DNA of 24,177 nucleotides from JBHJOF01 sp050330055 (GTDB lineage Bacteria > Pseudomonadota > Alphaproteobacteria > Kiloniellales > JAKSDN01): assembly GCA_050330055.1 (NCBI GenBank), contig JBHJOF010000349.1, positions 1 through 24,177 of the forward strand, written 5' to 3'. Every line of letters begins with the position of its first letter. Within the stretch, counting starts at the first letter, position 1. Both the position numbers and the translations under genes were made by a program. The notes under the pieces were generated by a model. It saw only the letters and a program-made list of their open reading frames with translations, was not told the origin of the DNA and ran no database searches. Shown here in pieces: positions 15,826 through 24,177 of this stretch.

Positions 15826-15977
15826 CCCCTCACCCTCCCAGACGCCTGACGGCGTCTGGGCCCTGAACCGCCCCGGGTTTGCCGGAGGGGCGAGGGATAA
15901 TGGGCATGCGGCTCCTCTTCCCTCTCCCCTTGGGGGAGAGGGAGGGGCCCAATGCGAAGCGTTGGGAGGGTGAGGGG
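15826..15977. repeat. GC-rich palindromic intergenic element, copy 2
   Basis: The outer ends are a perfect 15-bp inverted repeat, CCCCTCACCCTCCCA (15826-15840) and TGGGAGGGTGAGGGG (15963-15977). Inner hairpins are AGACGCC/GGCGTCT near 15840-15857 and CCCTCTCCCC/GGGGAGAGGG near 15921-15943. It sits between the convergent ends of the bactofilin and desaturase genes. Its ends match those of the element at 23225-23375. Confidence 0.75.
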
Positions 15978-15994
15978 TAACGCGTGATACGGCT

Positions 15995-16921
15995 CTAGCC
16001 GCTGGCCGACAGCACCCTCGGTCGCCTCAAACTTCGTATGAGCTCGCGGTGTACCGCGATGTAGCCAGGCGCCTGCACGGCGATGTGCTCGCGCAGCAGC
16101 GCGTGCGCCTGCGGCAGGGCGTGAAACGGCAGCGCGGGATAGGCGTGGTGCTCGGCGTGGAACGGCATGTTCCAGACGAGCCAGCGTACGACGGCGTTGC
16201 TTCGCGTGGTGCGGCTGTTTTGCAGCATGTCGGGCACCAGCGGGCAGCCCGTATGCTCGGCCAGCAGATAGAGCCGCAGCACCGGCTGGCCGATCAGCGC
16301 CGGCACCACCCAGTAGAGCAGGGCCGTGGCATCGGCCAGGACAACCGATGTGGCGGCGATCGATGCATAGAGCACCAGATGGACCCGCGCCTCGGTGACG
16401 ATGGCCGCGCGCTGGTGCGCGGCGATATAGGGCTCGTCGACGGCGCCGACGGCGTGCTTCAGCGAGATCGCGATGCGATCGCGCCACAGCGGCAGGGCGG
16501 AGACGTGCAGCAGGTAGGCGGCGAGCGTCTGCGGCTTCGGCGCCGCCAGCTCGGGGTCGCGCGCCGGGTCCTGAGTGAAGCGGTGGTGCGCGAAGTGGAA
16601 CAACCGGAAGTAGTCGGCCGGCAGCAGCAGCAGGAAGCCGCAGACATGGGCCACCGCGTCGTTCAGCCAGCGGCTGGCAAAGGCGGTGCGGTGCACCGTC
16701 TCGTGCAGCGGCGCGAAGAGGAAGATCAGCACCAGGCCGTGCAGCGCCATGGCCGGCAGCAGCCAGGCCGTACCCGTGGACCAGGCGATCAGGCCGGTGG
16801 TGATCGCAAGCGCCGCCACATGGCTGGCGAGCTGCGCCAGCCCCTTGCCGTTCGAGCGCGCCGAGAGCGCCTTGAGGTGCGCCTTGTCGATCGCCCGACT
16901 GCTGTCGAAGGTCTCGTCCAT
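15995..16921 (-). CDS. Membrane fatty acid desaturase family protein with three His boxes
   Basis: A 308-residue integral membrane di-iron oxygenase-type protein. The three His boxes are present: HETVH (73-77), HFAHH (109-113) and HAEHH (255-259), with an extra His in LLAEHTGC (about 223). Hydrophobic segments at about 33-70, 91-107 and 176-222 fit the four-helix architecture. It could be a lipid desaturase or hydroxylase; the substrate is not evident. The start at 16921 gives a conventional N-terminus. It has no strong ribosome site of its own, but the ATG begins two bases after the DUF2474 stop codon, so translation is probably coupled to the cydAB operon. An earlier in-frame start would lie inside the DUF2474 gene. 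Confidence 0.85.
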   Translation of the reverse strand: MDETFDSSRAIDKAHLKALSARSNGKGLAQLASHVAALAITTGLIAWSTGTAWLLPAMALHGLVLIFLFAPLHETVHRTAFASRWLNDAVAHVCGFLLLLPADYFRLFHFAHHRFTQDPARDPELAAPKPQTLAAYLLHVSALPLWRDRIAISLKHAVGAVDEPYIAAHQRAAIVTEARVHLVLYASIAATSVVLADATALLYWVVPALIGQPVLRLYLLAEHTGCPLVPDMLQNSRTTRSNAVVRWLVWNMPFHAEHHAYPALPFHALPQAHALLREHIAVQAPGYIAVHRELIRSLRRPRVLSASG

Positions 16922-16923
16922 GA

Positions 16924-17052
16924 CTACAAGCTTAGCAGGGCCCTGAGGCCGTAGGCGAGACCGGCGAAGACGGCAAGGCTCGCCAGCCACAGACCGGCGA
17001 ACCAGGCCAGCCGCCGCCCGAGGCTTGATCTGTGCTTAGTGGTACCCGGCAT
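16924..17052 (-). CDS. DUF2474-type small membrane protein of cytochrome bd oxidase
   Basis: A 42-residue gene easily missed by length cut-offs. Its ATG (17050-17052) lies inside the last codons of cydB in another frame, overlapping it by 17 bases. The peptide has a basic N-terminus (KHRSSLGRR) and one hydrophobic helix with LAWFAGLWLASLAVFAGLAY, ending RALLSL. Position and pattern match the DUF2474 peptides found after cydAB of the CIO type, and are analogous to CydX/CydS, which stabilise the oxidase. The assignment is from pattern and context; a role as an oxidase subunit is inferred. Confidence 0.8.
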   Translation of the reverse strand: MPGTTKHRSSLGRRLAWFAGLWLASLAVFAGLAYGLRALLSL

Positions 17053-18040
17053 CGGACCTGACCTTGCCGCGGAACACCCAGTAGGTATGGGCGGTATAGC
17101 CGAGGATGATCGGGATCAGGATGGCCACGCCGATCAGGAGAAAGCCCTGGCTCTCCGGCGCCGCGGCGGCCTGCCAGAGCGAGATCGACGGCGGCACGAT
17201 GTTCGGCCAGAGGCTGATCCCGAGCCCGAGGCAGCCGAGCGCGAACAGAACGATGGCGAGGATAAAGGGGGTCCACTCGTGGCGTTTCCTGACGGCGCGC
17301 AGCAACGCTGCCGCGGCCAGGAGAACAAGGAGCGGCACCGGCGACAGGTAGAGGAAATTGGGCAGCTTGAACCAGCGCTCCTCGATCCTGGTATCGAGGA
17401 AGGGGACCCAAAGGCTGACGATGCCCATGAAGAGCAGCACGGCGCCGAGCAGCCAGAGCGTCTTGCGATAGGCCCAGGCCTGCAGCGCGCCCTCGGTCTT
17501 CAGGATCAGCCACGTCGAGCCGAGCAGGGCATAGCCGAAGACCAGTGCCAGGCCGACCACGAGCGCAAAGGGGCTGAACCAGTCGAAGGTGCCGCCGGCA
17601 TAGGCGCGTTCGGCCACCGGGATGCCCTGGACGTAGGTGCCGAGGACAACGCCCTGGGCAAAGGTGGCGATCAGCGAGCCGAGATAGAAGGACAGGCTCC
17701 AGAGATGCTTGTTGCGGTCGGCCTTGAAGCGGAACTCGAAGGCGACGCCGCGAAAGATCAGGGCGATCAGCATCACCATCAGCGGCAGGTAGAGCGCCGG
17801 CAGAATGATGGCGAAGGCCAGCGGGAAGGCGCCGAACAGCGTGGCGCCGCCCAGCACCAGCCAGGTCTCGTTGCCATCCCAGACCGGCGCCACGGAATTC
17901 ATCATGGTGTCGCGCTCGGCCTCGCCCGGCGCCAGGGGAAAGAGGATGCCGATGCCGAGGTCGAAGCCGTCCAGCAGCACGTACATGAAGACGCCGAAGG
18001 CGATGATGCCGCCCCAGATCAGCGGCAGGTCGAGGCTCAT
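17036..18040 (-). CDS. cydB: Cytochrome bd-type ubiquinol oxidase subunit II
   Basis: A 334-residue polytopic inner-membrane protein, subunit II of the bd-type quinol oxidase that reduces oxygen to water without pumping protons. Typical features are the N-terminal LPLIWGGIIAFGVFMYVLLD with DGFDLGIG, WDGNETWLV, RGVAFEFR, GTYVQG and a final helix ending TYWVFRGKV. About eight to nine hydrophobic segments are visible. The start at 18040 has a strong GGGAGG five bases upstream and overlaps the cydA stop in ATGA. A longer open frame runs upstream inside cydA and should not be used as the start. Its 3' end overlaps the DUF2474 gene. Confidence 0.96.
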   Translation of the reverse strand: MSLDLPLIWGGIIAFGVFMYVLLDGFDLGIGILFPLAPGEAERDTMMNSVAPVWDGNETWLVLGGATLFGAFPLAFAIILPALYLPLMVMLIALIFRGVAFEFRFKADRNKHLWSLSFYLGSLIATFAQGVVLGTYVQGIPVAERAYAGGTFDWFSPFALVVGLALVFGYALLGSTWLILKTEGALQAWAYRKTLWLLGAVLLFMGIVSLWVPFLDTRIEERWFKLPNFLYLSPVPLLVLLAAAALLRAVRKRHEWTPFILAIVLFALGCLGLGISLWPNIVPPSISLWQAAAAPESQGFLLIGVAILIPIILGYTAHTYWVFRGKVRSDAGYH

Positions 18041-19410
18041 CGCGACCTCCCCGCGGCTTGGAAGGCGGCCGGCCCGGTATCGGCTCGCAGCATCGGCTCG
18101 TCGGGCTCCGGGCCGCGTCCGATCAGCCGCAGCATGAAGTAGCTGCCGGCGCCGAAGATCACGGTATAGCTGACGATGAACAAGGCGAGCGAGGTCGCCA
18201 CGGCGCCACCGGAAACCGGCGAGGCGGCCTCGGCGGTGCGCAGCAGGCCATAGACCACGTAGGGCTGGCGGCCAACCTCGGTGGTTATCCAGCCGGCCAG
18301 CACCGCGATGAAGCCGGACGGGGCCAGCGCCATGCAGGCGCGCTGGAACCAGCGCGTGTCGTAGAGCCGGCCGTTCCACCACAGCCAGAGCCCGGCGAGT
18401 GCAACCGCCAGCATGGCGAAGCCGATCGCCAGCATGAGGCGGAACGACCAGAACACGATGGCGACCGGCGGCCGGTCCTCGGCCGCAAACTCCTTGAGCC
18501 CGATGATCTCGCCGTCCAGGTCGTGTGTGACGATGAGACTGGCGAGCTTTGGAATGCCGAGCGCGTAGCGGTTGCGTTCGCCGTCTTGGTCGGGCAGAGC
18601 GAAGAGCAGCAGCGGCGCGCCGCGCTCGGTCTCCCAAACGCCCTCCATGGCGGCGAGCTTGGCCGGCTGGTGATCACGGACGTTGAGGCCGTGCAGGTCG
18701 CCGGCGATGATCTGCAGCGGCGTTACGATCACGGCGAAGCCGATCGCCATGGAGAACATGACCCGTGCGTGCGCGAGCTGGCGACCATGCCAGAGGTACC
18801 AGGCGGCGACGCCGCCGACCAGGAAGGCGGTGGTCAGATAGGCGGCCAGCACCATGTGGACCAGGCGGTAGGGAAATGATGGGTTGAATACGATCGCCCA
18901 CCAGTCCAGCGGATAGAACACGCCGTCGCGCATCTCGGCGCCTGCGGGCGTATGCATCCAGCTGTTGGCCGAGAGGATCCAGAAGGCCGAGATCAAGGTC
19001 CCGACCGCCACCATGCAGGTGGAGAAGAAGTGCAGGCCACGCCCGACGCGCTGCTGGCCAAACAGCATGATGCCGAGGAACGAGGCCTCCAGGAAGAAGG
19101 CGGTCAGAACCTCGTAGCTCAAGAGCGGGCCCATGACGTTGCCGGTCAGCTCGGAGAAGCGCGACCAGTTTGTGCCCAACTGGTAGCTCATGACGACGCC
19201 GGAGACGACACCCATGCCGAACGAAATGGCGAAGATCTTGACCCAGAACTTGTAGAGATCCTGAAAGACCTGACGGCTGGTCAGGAGCCACAGCGCTTCG
19301 AGCATGGCCAGATAGCTGGCAAGCCCGATGGTCAGCGCCGGAAACAGGATGTGAAAGGCGATGGTGAAGCCGAACTGGATGCGCGAGAGCAGGATCGGAT
19401 CGAGGTCCAT
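18037..19410 (-). CDS. cydA: Cytochrome bd-type ubiquinol oxidase subunit I, short Q-loop (CIO type)
   Basis: A 457-residue haem-bearing subunit. The haem ligands are His20, His185 and Met326 (equivalent to His19, His186 and Met393 of E. coli). The conserved acids Glu100 and Glu108 and the quinol-site Lys251 and Glu256 are also present, as is the GRQP motif near the C-terminus. The loop between the quinol site and Met326 is short, placing it with cyanide-insensitive-oxidase-type bd enzymes. The start at 19410 is favoured because AAGG lies about six bases upstream; ATG 19416 is also possible, though the AAGG would then touch the start. It is the first gene of a run with cydB, DUF2474 and a desaturase. 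No cydDC or regulator gene is in the window. Confidence 0.95.
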   Translation of the reverse strand: MDLDPILLSRIQFGFTIAFHILFPALTIGLASYLAMLEALWLLTSRQVFQDLYKFWVKIFAISFGMGVVSGVVMSYQLGTNWSRFSELTGNVMGPLLSYEVLTAFFLEASFLGIMLFGQQRVGRGLHFFSTCMVAVGTLISAFWILSANSWMHTPAGAEMRDGVFYPLDWWAIVFNPSFPYRLVHMVLAAYLTTAFLVGGVAAWYLWHGRQLAHARVMFSMAIGFAVIVTPLQIIAGDLHGLNVRDHQPAKLAAMEGVWETERGAPLLLFALPDQDGERNRYALGIPKLASLIVTHDLDGEIIGLKEFAAEDRPPVAIVFWSFRLMLAIGFAMLAVALAGLWLWWNGRLYDTRWFQRACMALAPSGFIAVLAGWITTEVGRQPYVVYGLLRTAEAASPVSGGAVATSLALFIVSYTVIFGAGSYFMLRLIGRGPEPDEPMLRADTGPAAFQAAGRSR

Positions 19411-19520
19411 GGCCATCCTTCTGCCTGCGCGCATGCAGGTGATGCGCGGCTCCTCCGCATTTGCATCTAGGCGCCCGTTGCCATTGCGCAACCCTGCAGC
19501 CGGGCAGCGCGGCCCAGGCT

Positions 19521-19550
19521 CACCTGGTTATTCTTTCTGTTAAACAGGTT
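19521..19550. promoter_or_regulatory. Imperfect inverted repeat upstream of cydA
   Basis: CACCTGGTTA (19521-19530) and TAAACAGGTT (19541-19550) form 10-base arms with two mismatches around a 10-base AT-rich spacer, about 110 bases before the cydA start. It may be an operator for the oxidase operon, but I cannot match it to a known regulator, and a consensus FNR box is not seen. Confidence 0.3.
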
Positions 19551-19612
19551 GTCGGCCAGTCTTAAGGCGGAATATCGGCCATGGCGCAGGCAGGCAGGCG
19601 GTCGGGCGCAGC

Positions 19613-20461
19613 TCAAGCGGCGAGCTCGGCCGCGTGGTGGCGCAGATGGTCGTCGATGAAGCTCTGGATGAAGAAGTAGCTGTGGTCGTAGCCCGGCTGC
19701 ATGCGCAGCTCGAAATGGTGCCCGACCGCCTCGCAGGCCTCGATCAGCAGATCGGGCCTGAGCTGCTCCTCCAGGAAGCCGTCGTCGCTGCCCTGGTCGA
19801 TGAAGAGCTTGGCCTTGGACGTCGTGGTCCGCACCAGCTCGCTGGCGTCGTAGGCGCGCCAGGCTTCCCGGTCCTCGCCCAGGTAGCCGGTGAAGGCCTT
19901 GATCCCCCAGGGGCAGCGCATCGGCGCGCAGATCGGCGCGAAGGCCGAGACCGAGCGATAGGTCGCCGGATTCTTGAAAGCGATGGTCAGAGCGCCATGT
20001 CCGCCCATGGAATGGCCGAAGATGCCCTGGCGCGCCATGTCGGCCGGGAAGTTGGCCGCCACCGCGGCCGGCAGGTCGCGGGTTACGTAGGAATACATCT
20101 TGTAGGCCCGTGACCAGGGCTCCAGCGTGGCGTCGAGGTAGAAGCCGGCGCCGCTGCCGAAGTCATAGGTGTCGTGCTCGGCCGGGAAGTCGGTGTGGCG
20201 CGGCGAGGTGTCGGGCGCCACGATCATGAGGTCGAGCTCGCTCGCCAGACGCTGCGCGCCGGCCTTGACGACGAAGTTCTCCTCCGTGCAGGTGAGGCCC
20301 GAGAGATAGGTCAGCAGCGGCACCGCCTCGCCGGCGAGCGCCCGCGGCGGCTGGTAGACGGCGAAGCGCATGGGCCCGCCGCAGGCCGCCGCGTGGTGGC
20401 TGTAGGTCCCCTGGATACCGTCGAAGCATTTTTGCTCGCTGATCTTCTCTATGGCCGTCAC
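19613..20461 (-). CDS. fghA: S-formylglutathione hydrolase
   Basis: A 282-residue cytoplasmic alpha/beta hydrolase of the esterase D family. It hydrolyses S-formylglutathione to formate and glutathione, the last step of glutathione-dependent formaldehyde oxidation. The nucleophile Ser151 is in GHSMGGHG, the acid is Asp226 or Asp227 in DQGSDDGF, and the base is His260 in GYDHSYFF. The oxyanion and family motif YLSGLTCTEENF (52-63) is intact. The start is a GTG at 20461 with GGGAG four bases upstream. Its normal upstream partner, class III alcohol dehydrogenase, lies on the same strand at the right edge of the window but is separated by a plus-strand peptidase gene. Confidence 0.96.
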   Translation of the reverse strand: MTAIEKISEQKCFDGIQGTYSHHAAACGGPMRFAVYQPPRALAGEAVPLLTYLSGLTCTEENFVVKAGAQRLASELDLMIVAPDTSPRHTDFPAEHDTYDFGSGAGFYLDATLEPWSRAYKMYSYVTRDLPAAVAANFPADMARQGIFGHSMGGHGALTIAFKNPATYRSVSAFAPICAPMRCPWGIKAFTGYLGEDREAWRAYDASELVRTTTSKAKLFIDQGSDDGFLEEQLRPDLLIEACEAVGHHFELRMQPGYDHSYFFIQSFIDDHLRHHAAELAA

Positions 20462-20872
20462 GGCTCTCCCTTCCTCTCTGTCCGCTGCCCTCTCTGCCCG
20501 CTACGGGGGAGGGTCAGGCGATAGCGGCTTTGCCTTGTCTTGGCAAGGACGGCACCCGGGAAACGGGAATGGAAGGCCGTGATGCAGCCGTCGCCAGGGC
20601 GGCGGCGTTTCACTTGCAGTTTGTGGCGAATGTCACAAGCGCTTGTTCCAACCAGGAGTATAGTGTCAGCACGGTGAACGGTCACAGGGCCGTCGAAGAA
20701 TCGGCGACGTGGCCTGGGGAGGCCAAGGCAGGGGAGACCAGGGCAAGTGCGGACTCCGCTCTCACGGAGCCGCCAGTTATGCCGCCGATAGGTCAAATTG
20801 GGGGTCAGCACGGGCGTCGGAGCCGGTTCACCGGGACTCCATCTCTGCACCTTTCGTCCTAGGAGGCTGACC
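20462..20872. other. 411-base divergent intergenic region between fghA and the metzincin-like peptidase
   Basis: I see no supported gene here. It includes a pyrimidine-rich stretch next to the fghA start, the 12-bp palindrome ACAAGCGCTTGT at 20635-20646, and a TATAGT at 20659-20664 that could be a -10 for the plus-strand gene but lacks a well-placed -35. A strong AGGAGG ribosome site (20861-20866) closes the region. Confidence 0.5.
20635..20646. promoter_or_regulatory. Perfect 12-bp palindrome, possible operator
   Basis: ACAAGCGCTTGT is a perfect palindrome 13 bases before a TATAGT hexamer in the divergent region. A regulator-binding role is a guess from symmetry and position only. Confidence 0.25.
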
Positions 20873-23128
20873 ATGCCGTACGACGAACCCCAAAACCCAT
20901 CCAATGGCGAGGGCGGCGAGCAGGCCGAAGCCGCGCTGACGCCTTTTCCCATCATCCATCCCTGGCTGCTGACAGTGAGTGGGCTCTACACCTGGTCGTG
21001 GCAGATCAAGTTGCCGACCCCGGTACCCCAACCGGTCCCCTTGCCGACCCCCAGGCCACTCCCGCTGGCAGACGCCGGCGAAGCTCTGCAACCGGCGCCG
21101 CAGCCCGGGCCGCTGTTCCCGGTCTGGCTGCAGCGCGAGGAGCTGCGGCTCGACGTCGACGGCCGCTATCCGCAGATGCGGGCGAGCGGCGCGGTGCTGC
21201 TCGGCACCACCACGCGGGTGCATTGGATCGCCGATCTGACCAAGGTCGGCTCCTACCACTGGACCGGGCCGATCTGGTACAAGGACGGCAACACCTCGGT
21301 GCTGCCGCAGACCAACGTCGACATCGTCGCGACGCCTAGCTGGTTTGCCAGCCAGCGCAAGGCGACCGTCACCTTCAGCGGCGGCGGCGCGGCGAACAAG
21401 ACGCTGACCTACAGCTACAGCTCGCCCTACTTTCATCCGGTCGAGTTCGAGTACGACTGCGTGCAGGGCGTGACGCCGGTCGCCTCGATCAACACCGGCG
21501 ACCATCCGAACCGGCCGGCCAGCCTGCCGGTCGAAAACCTCTCGATCGAGACCGTATTCCGGCGCGCGGGATTCGATGTCAAGAAGTCGGGCGGCGATGG
21601 CGTGATTCCGCTCAGTGCGGCCGGCCAGAACCAGACCTGGAGCGACATGGAGATGCATGACGCCATGCAGGTCTACTGGTCGCGCTTCGCCAACAAGGCG
21701 CAGTGGTCCATGTGGGTGCTGTTCGCCAACCGGCACGACCAGGGCAACAGCCTGGGCGGTATCATGTTCGACGATATCGGCCCGAACCATCGCCAGGGCA
21801 CGGCGCTGTTCAACAACTCCTTCATCGCCAATGCGCCGGCGGGCGACCCGGCGCCGGCCGCCTGGGTCAAGCGCATGAAGTACTGGACAGCCTGCCACGA
21901 GATGGGCCACGCCTTCAACCTGGCGCACTCCTGGCAGAAGGCGCATCCGCCGAGCTGGGGCACGCCCTGGATCCCGCTCGCCAACGAGCCGGAAGCGCGC
22001 AGCTTCATGAACTACCCCTACAACGTCAGCGGCGGGCAGACCGCCTTTTTCGCGGATTTCGAGTTCCGCTTCAGCGACATGGAGCTGCTGTTCATGCGGC
22101 ACGCCCCCGCGGCCTTCGTGCAGATGGGCAACGCCGACTGGTTCGACGACCACGGCTTCCGGCAGGCGGCGGTTTCGCCCGAACCGGCCTTCGCGCTGGA
22201 GCTGCGGGTCAACCGTGGCAAGCCGGAGTTCGAGTACCTCGAGCCGCCGATGCTGGAGGCGAAGCTGACCAATATCTCCGGCATCCCGCAGATCGTTGAG
22301 CACGACATCCTGTCCGGCTGTGAAGAGATGACGGTGATCCTGAAAAAACAGGGCAAGCCGGCCCGGCAATGGGTGCCCTTCGCCCGCTACTGCCACCAGC
22401 CGCAGAAAGAGGTGCTGCAGCCCGGCGAATCGAAGTACGAGTCGCTTTTCGTCGCGGCCGGGCGCAACGGCTGGGACCTGGCCGAGCCCGGCATCTACGA
22501 GGTGCAGGTGGCTCTGCACCTGGAGGGCGGCGACATCGTCTCGAACAGCCTGAAGCTGCGCGTTGCCCCGCCGCGCGGCTACGACGAGGAGTACGTGGCG
22601 CAGGACTTCTTCTCCGACGAGGTCGGCCGAATCATGACCTTCGACGGCAGCCGGGTGCTCGAGAGTGGCCTCAATGTCCTGCGCGAGACGTGCGAGCGGC
22701 TGGCCGATCGCCGCGTCGCCCTGCACGCCGAGATCGCGCTCGGCACGCCCTTGGCACGCAGCTACAAGGAGCTCACGCTCGATACCGGCACGTACGCCAT
22801 GACGGCGGCGCATGAGCACAAGGCCAAGGTCAACGTGCTCAGCCAGAACGCCAAGGAGGCCAAGTCCCTGCTGAGCGCCGCCCTGACAAAGGATCCCGCG
22901 CGCTCGGCCGAGACGCTGGGCCACATCGACTACAAGTACTACGTCGATCAGTTCAGCGACTGGCTGCACGAGGCGGGCGACAACTCTGCCGCCGCGAAGT
23001 CGCAGAGCGAGCTGCACAAGGTGCTGGCCGAGCGGCGCGTGCTCAAGTCGGTGCTCGATGACATCAAGGGGCAGATCAGCGAGTACTCGGCCAAGAAGAA
23101 TGGCAAGGGACGCAAGCACGCAGCCTGA
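20873..23128 (+). CDS. Uncharacterised metzincin-like zinc metallopeptidase
   Basis: A 751-residue protein that I do not recognise as a named family. It has the zinc site HEMGHAFNLAH (His342, Glu343, His346, His352), that is HExxHxxxxxH as in metzincins, but with Asn349 where Gly is usual. SFMNYP with Met379 fits a Met-turn. The N-terminus has no clear signal peptide; a Pro-rich stretch (LPTPVPQPVPLPTPRPLP, about 46-63) follows residues containing a Trp-rich HPWLLTVSGLYTWSW. The region after about 430 looks like beta-sandwich material, and the last 110 residues are helical with a Lys-rich tail. The start at 20873 has a near-ideal AGGAGG six bases upstream. It stands alone between two formaldehyde genes on the other strand and ends in a strong terminator, suggesting an inserted cargo gene. 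Substrate and location are unknown. Confidence 0.8.
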   Translation: MPYDEPQNPSNGEGGEQAEAALTPFPIIHPWLLTVSGLYTWSWQIKLPTPVPQPVPLPTPRPLPLADAGEALQPAPQPGPLFPVWLQREELRLDVDGRYPQMRASGAVLLGTTTRVHWIADLTKVGSYHWTGPIWYKDGNTSVLPQTNVDIVATPSWFASQRKATVTFSGGGAANKTLTYSYSSPYFHPVEFEYDCVQGVTPVASINTGDHPNRPASLPVENLSIETVFRRAGFDVKKSGGDGVIPLSAAGQNQTWSDMEMHDAMQVYWSRFANKAQWSMWVLFANRHDQGNSLGGIMFDDIGPNHRQGTALFNNSFIANAPAGDPAPAAWVKRMKYWTACHEMGHAFNLAHSWQKAHPPSWGTPWIPLANEPEARSFMNYPYNVSGGQTAFFADFEFRFSDMELLFMRHAPAAFVQMGNADWFDDHGFRQAAVSPEPAFALELRVNRGKPEFEYLEPPMLEAKLTNISGIPQIVEHDILSGCEEMTVILKKQGKPARQWVPFARYCHQPQKEVLQPGESKYESLFVAAGRNGWDLAEPGIYEVQVALHLEGGDIVSNSLKLRVAPPRGYDEEYVAQDFFSDEVGRIMTFDGSRVLESGLNVLRETCERLADRRVALHAEIALGTPLARSYKELTLDTGTYAMTAAHEHKAKVNVLSQNAKEAKSLLSAALTKDPARSAETLGHIDYKYYVDQFSDWLHEAGDNSAAAKSQSELHKVLAERRVLKSVLDDIKGQISEYSAKKNGKGRKHAA

Positions 23129-23150
23129 CGCTTTCCTCCCGCTAACGATG

Positions 23151-23192
23151 GCCCGCCGCGCCCAGGACGAGCGCGGCGGGCTTTTTGTTTTT
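23151..23192 (+). terminator. Strong rho-independent terminator after the peptidase gene
   Basis: GCCCGCCGCGC (23151-23161) pairs perfectly with GCGCGGCGGGC (23171-23181) around a nine-base loop, followed by TTTTTGTTTTT. It starts 22 bases after the peptidase stop. Confidence 0.95.
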
Positions 23193-23224
23193 GCTCTCTT
23201 GTTGTTTCCGCGCTGACGCGCGAG

Positions 23225-23375
23225 TCACCCTCACCCTCCCAAGCGCCCTTCGGCCGCTTGGGCCCCTCCCTCTCCCCTCAAGGGAGAGGGGATTAACAGT
23301 GCGCCGGTTTGTTCCCCTCTCCCTCGGAGGGGAGAGGGAGGGGCTCAACGCGAAGCGTTGGGAGGGTGAGGGTGA
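23225..23375. repeat. GC-rich palindromic intergenic element, copy 3
   Basis: The outer ends are a perfect 18-bp inverted repeat, TCACCCTCACCCTCCCAA (23225-23242) and TTGGGAGGGTGAGGGTGA (23358-23375). Inside are CCCTCTCCCC/GGGAGAGGGG-type hairpins on both sides of a short AT-richer centre. It sits between the convergent ends of the peptidase and alcohol dehydrogenase genes, past the peptidase terminator. Confidence 0.8.
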
Positions 23376-23407
23376 TAGATGAGTCAGGAGCAAAACGCGC
23401 CCTTGCG

Positions 23408-24177
<770 letters not shown>

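Noticed and set aside
17036..18637. Long reading of cydB starting inside cydA
   Set aside because: The upstream 199 codons overlap cydA in another frame and are Arg-rich; the ATG at 18040 has a strong ribosome site and the family N-terminus.
20828..23119. 763-codon minus-strand open frame opposite the metzincin-like gene
   Set aside because: The plus strand has AGGAGG, a zinc site and a terminator; the minus frame has none of these.

Overview
The window is GC-rich DNA, densely coding on both strands. It most likely comes from an alphaproteobacterium, probably Rhodospirillales-like. This rests on gene content: a LapG/type I secretion module, CIO-type cytochrome bd with a DUF2474 peptide, a glutathione-dependent formaldehyde pathway, bactofilin, and CCCTC-rich intergenic palindromes. 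The taxonomic call is an inference, since no rRNA or marker gene is present.

Left part (1-10.4 kb). On the minus strand lies a Lap-type adhesin export and release module: type I ABC transporter (LapB/LssB-like), HlyD-type adaptor, a LapG-like periplasmic cysteine protease, a membrane PAS/HD-GYP protein and a TolC/LapE-like outer-membrane channel. An OmpA-family gene on the plus strand sits inside the cluster. No giant RTX adhesin is present. The HD-GYP protein is translationally linked to lapG and has lost key metal ligands, so it may be a c-di-GMP receptor doing the job LapD does elsewhere.

Middle (10.4-15.8 kb). Divergent from the transporter is the most striking gene: a flagellin whose variable region is replaced by a complete subtilisin-like (S8) serine protease. 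It is followed by inorganic pyrophosphatase (minus), a histidine/phenylalanine ammonia-lyase homologue whose MIO-forming Ala-Ser-Gly is replaced by Cys-Pro-Gly, and a bactofilin.

Right part (15.8-24.2 kb). On the minus strand cydA, cydB, a 42-residue DUF2474 gene and a three-histidine-box fatty acid desaturase form one tightly overlapping run. Upstream of it is S-formylglutathione hydrolase. Its usual partner, class III alcohol dehydrogenase, is at the right edge on the same strand and cut by the window end. The two formaldehyde genes are separated by a plus-strand gene for a large unrecognised metzincin-like zinc peptidase.

Three of the four convergent gene ends carry a GC-rich palindromic element bounded by long inverted repeats. 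The fourth convergent gap is only 23 bp. I saw no tRNA, rRNA, CRISPR array, transposase or phage gene.
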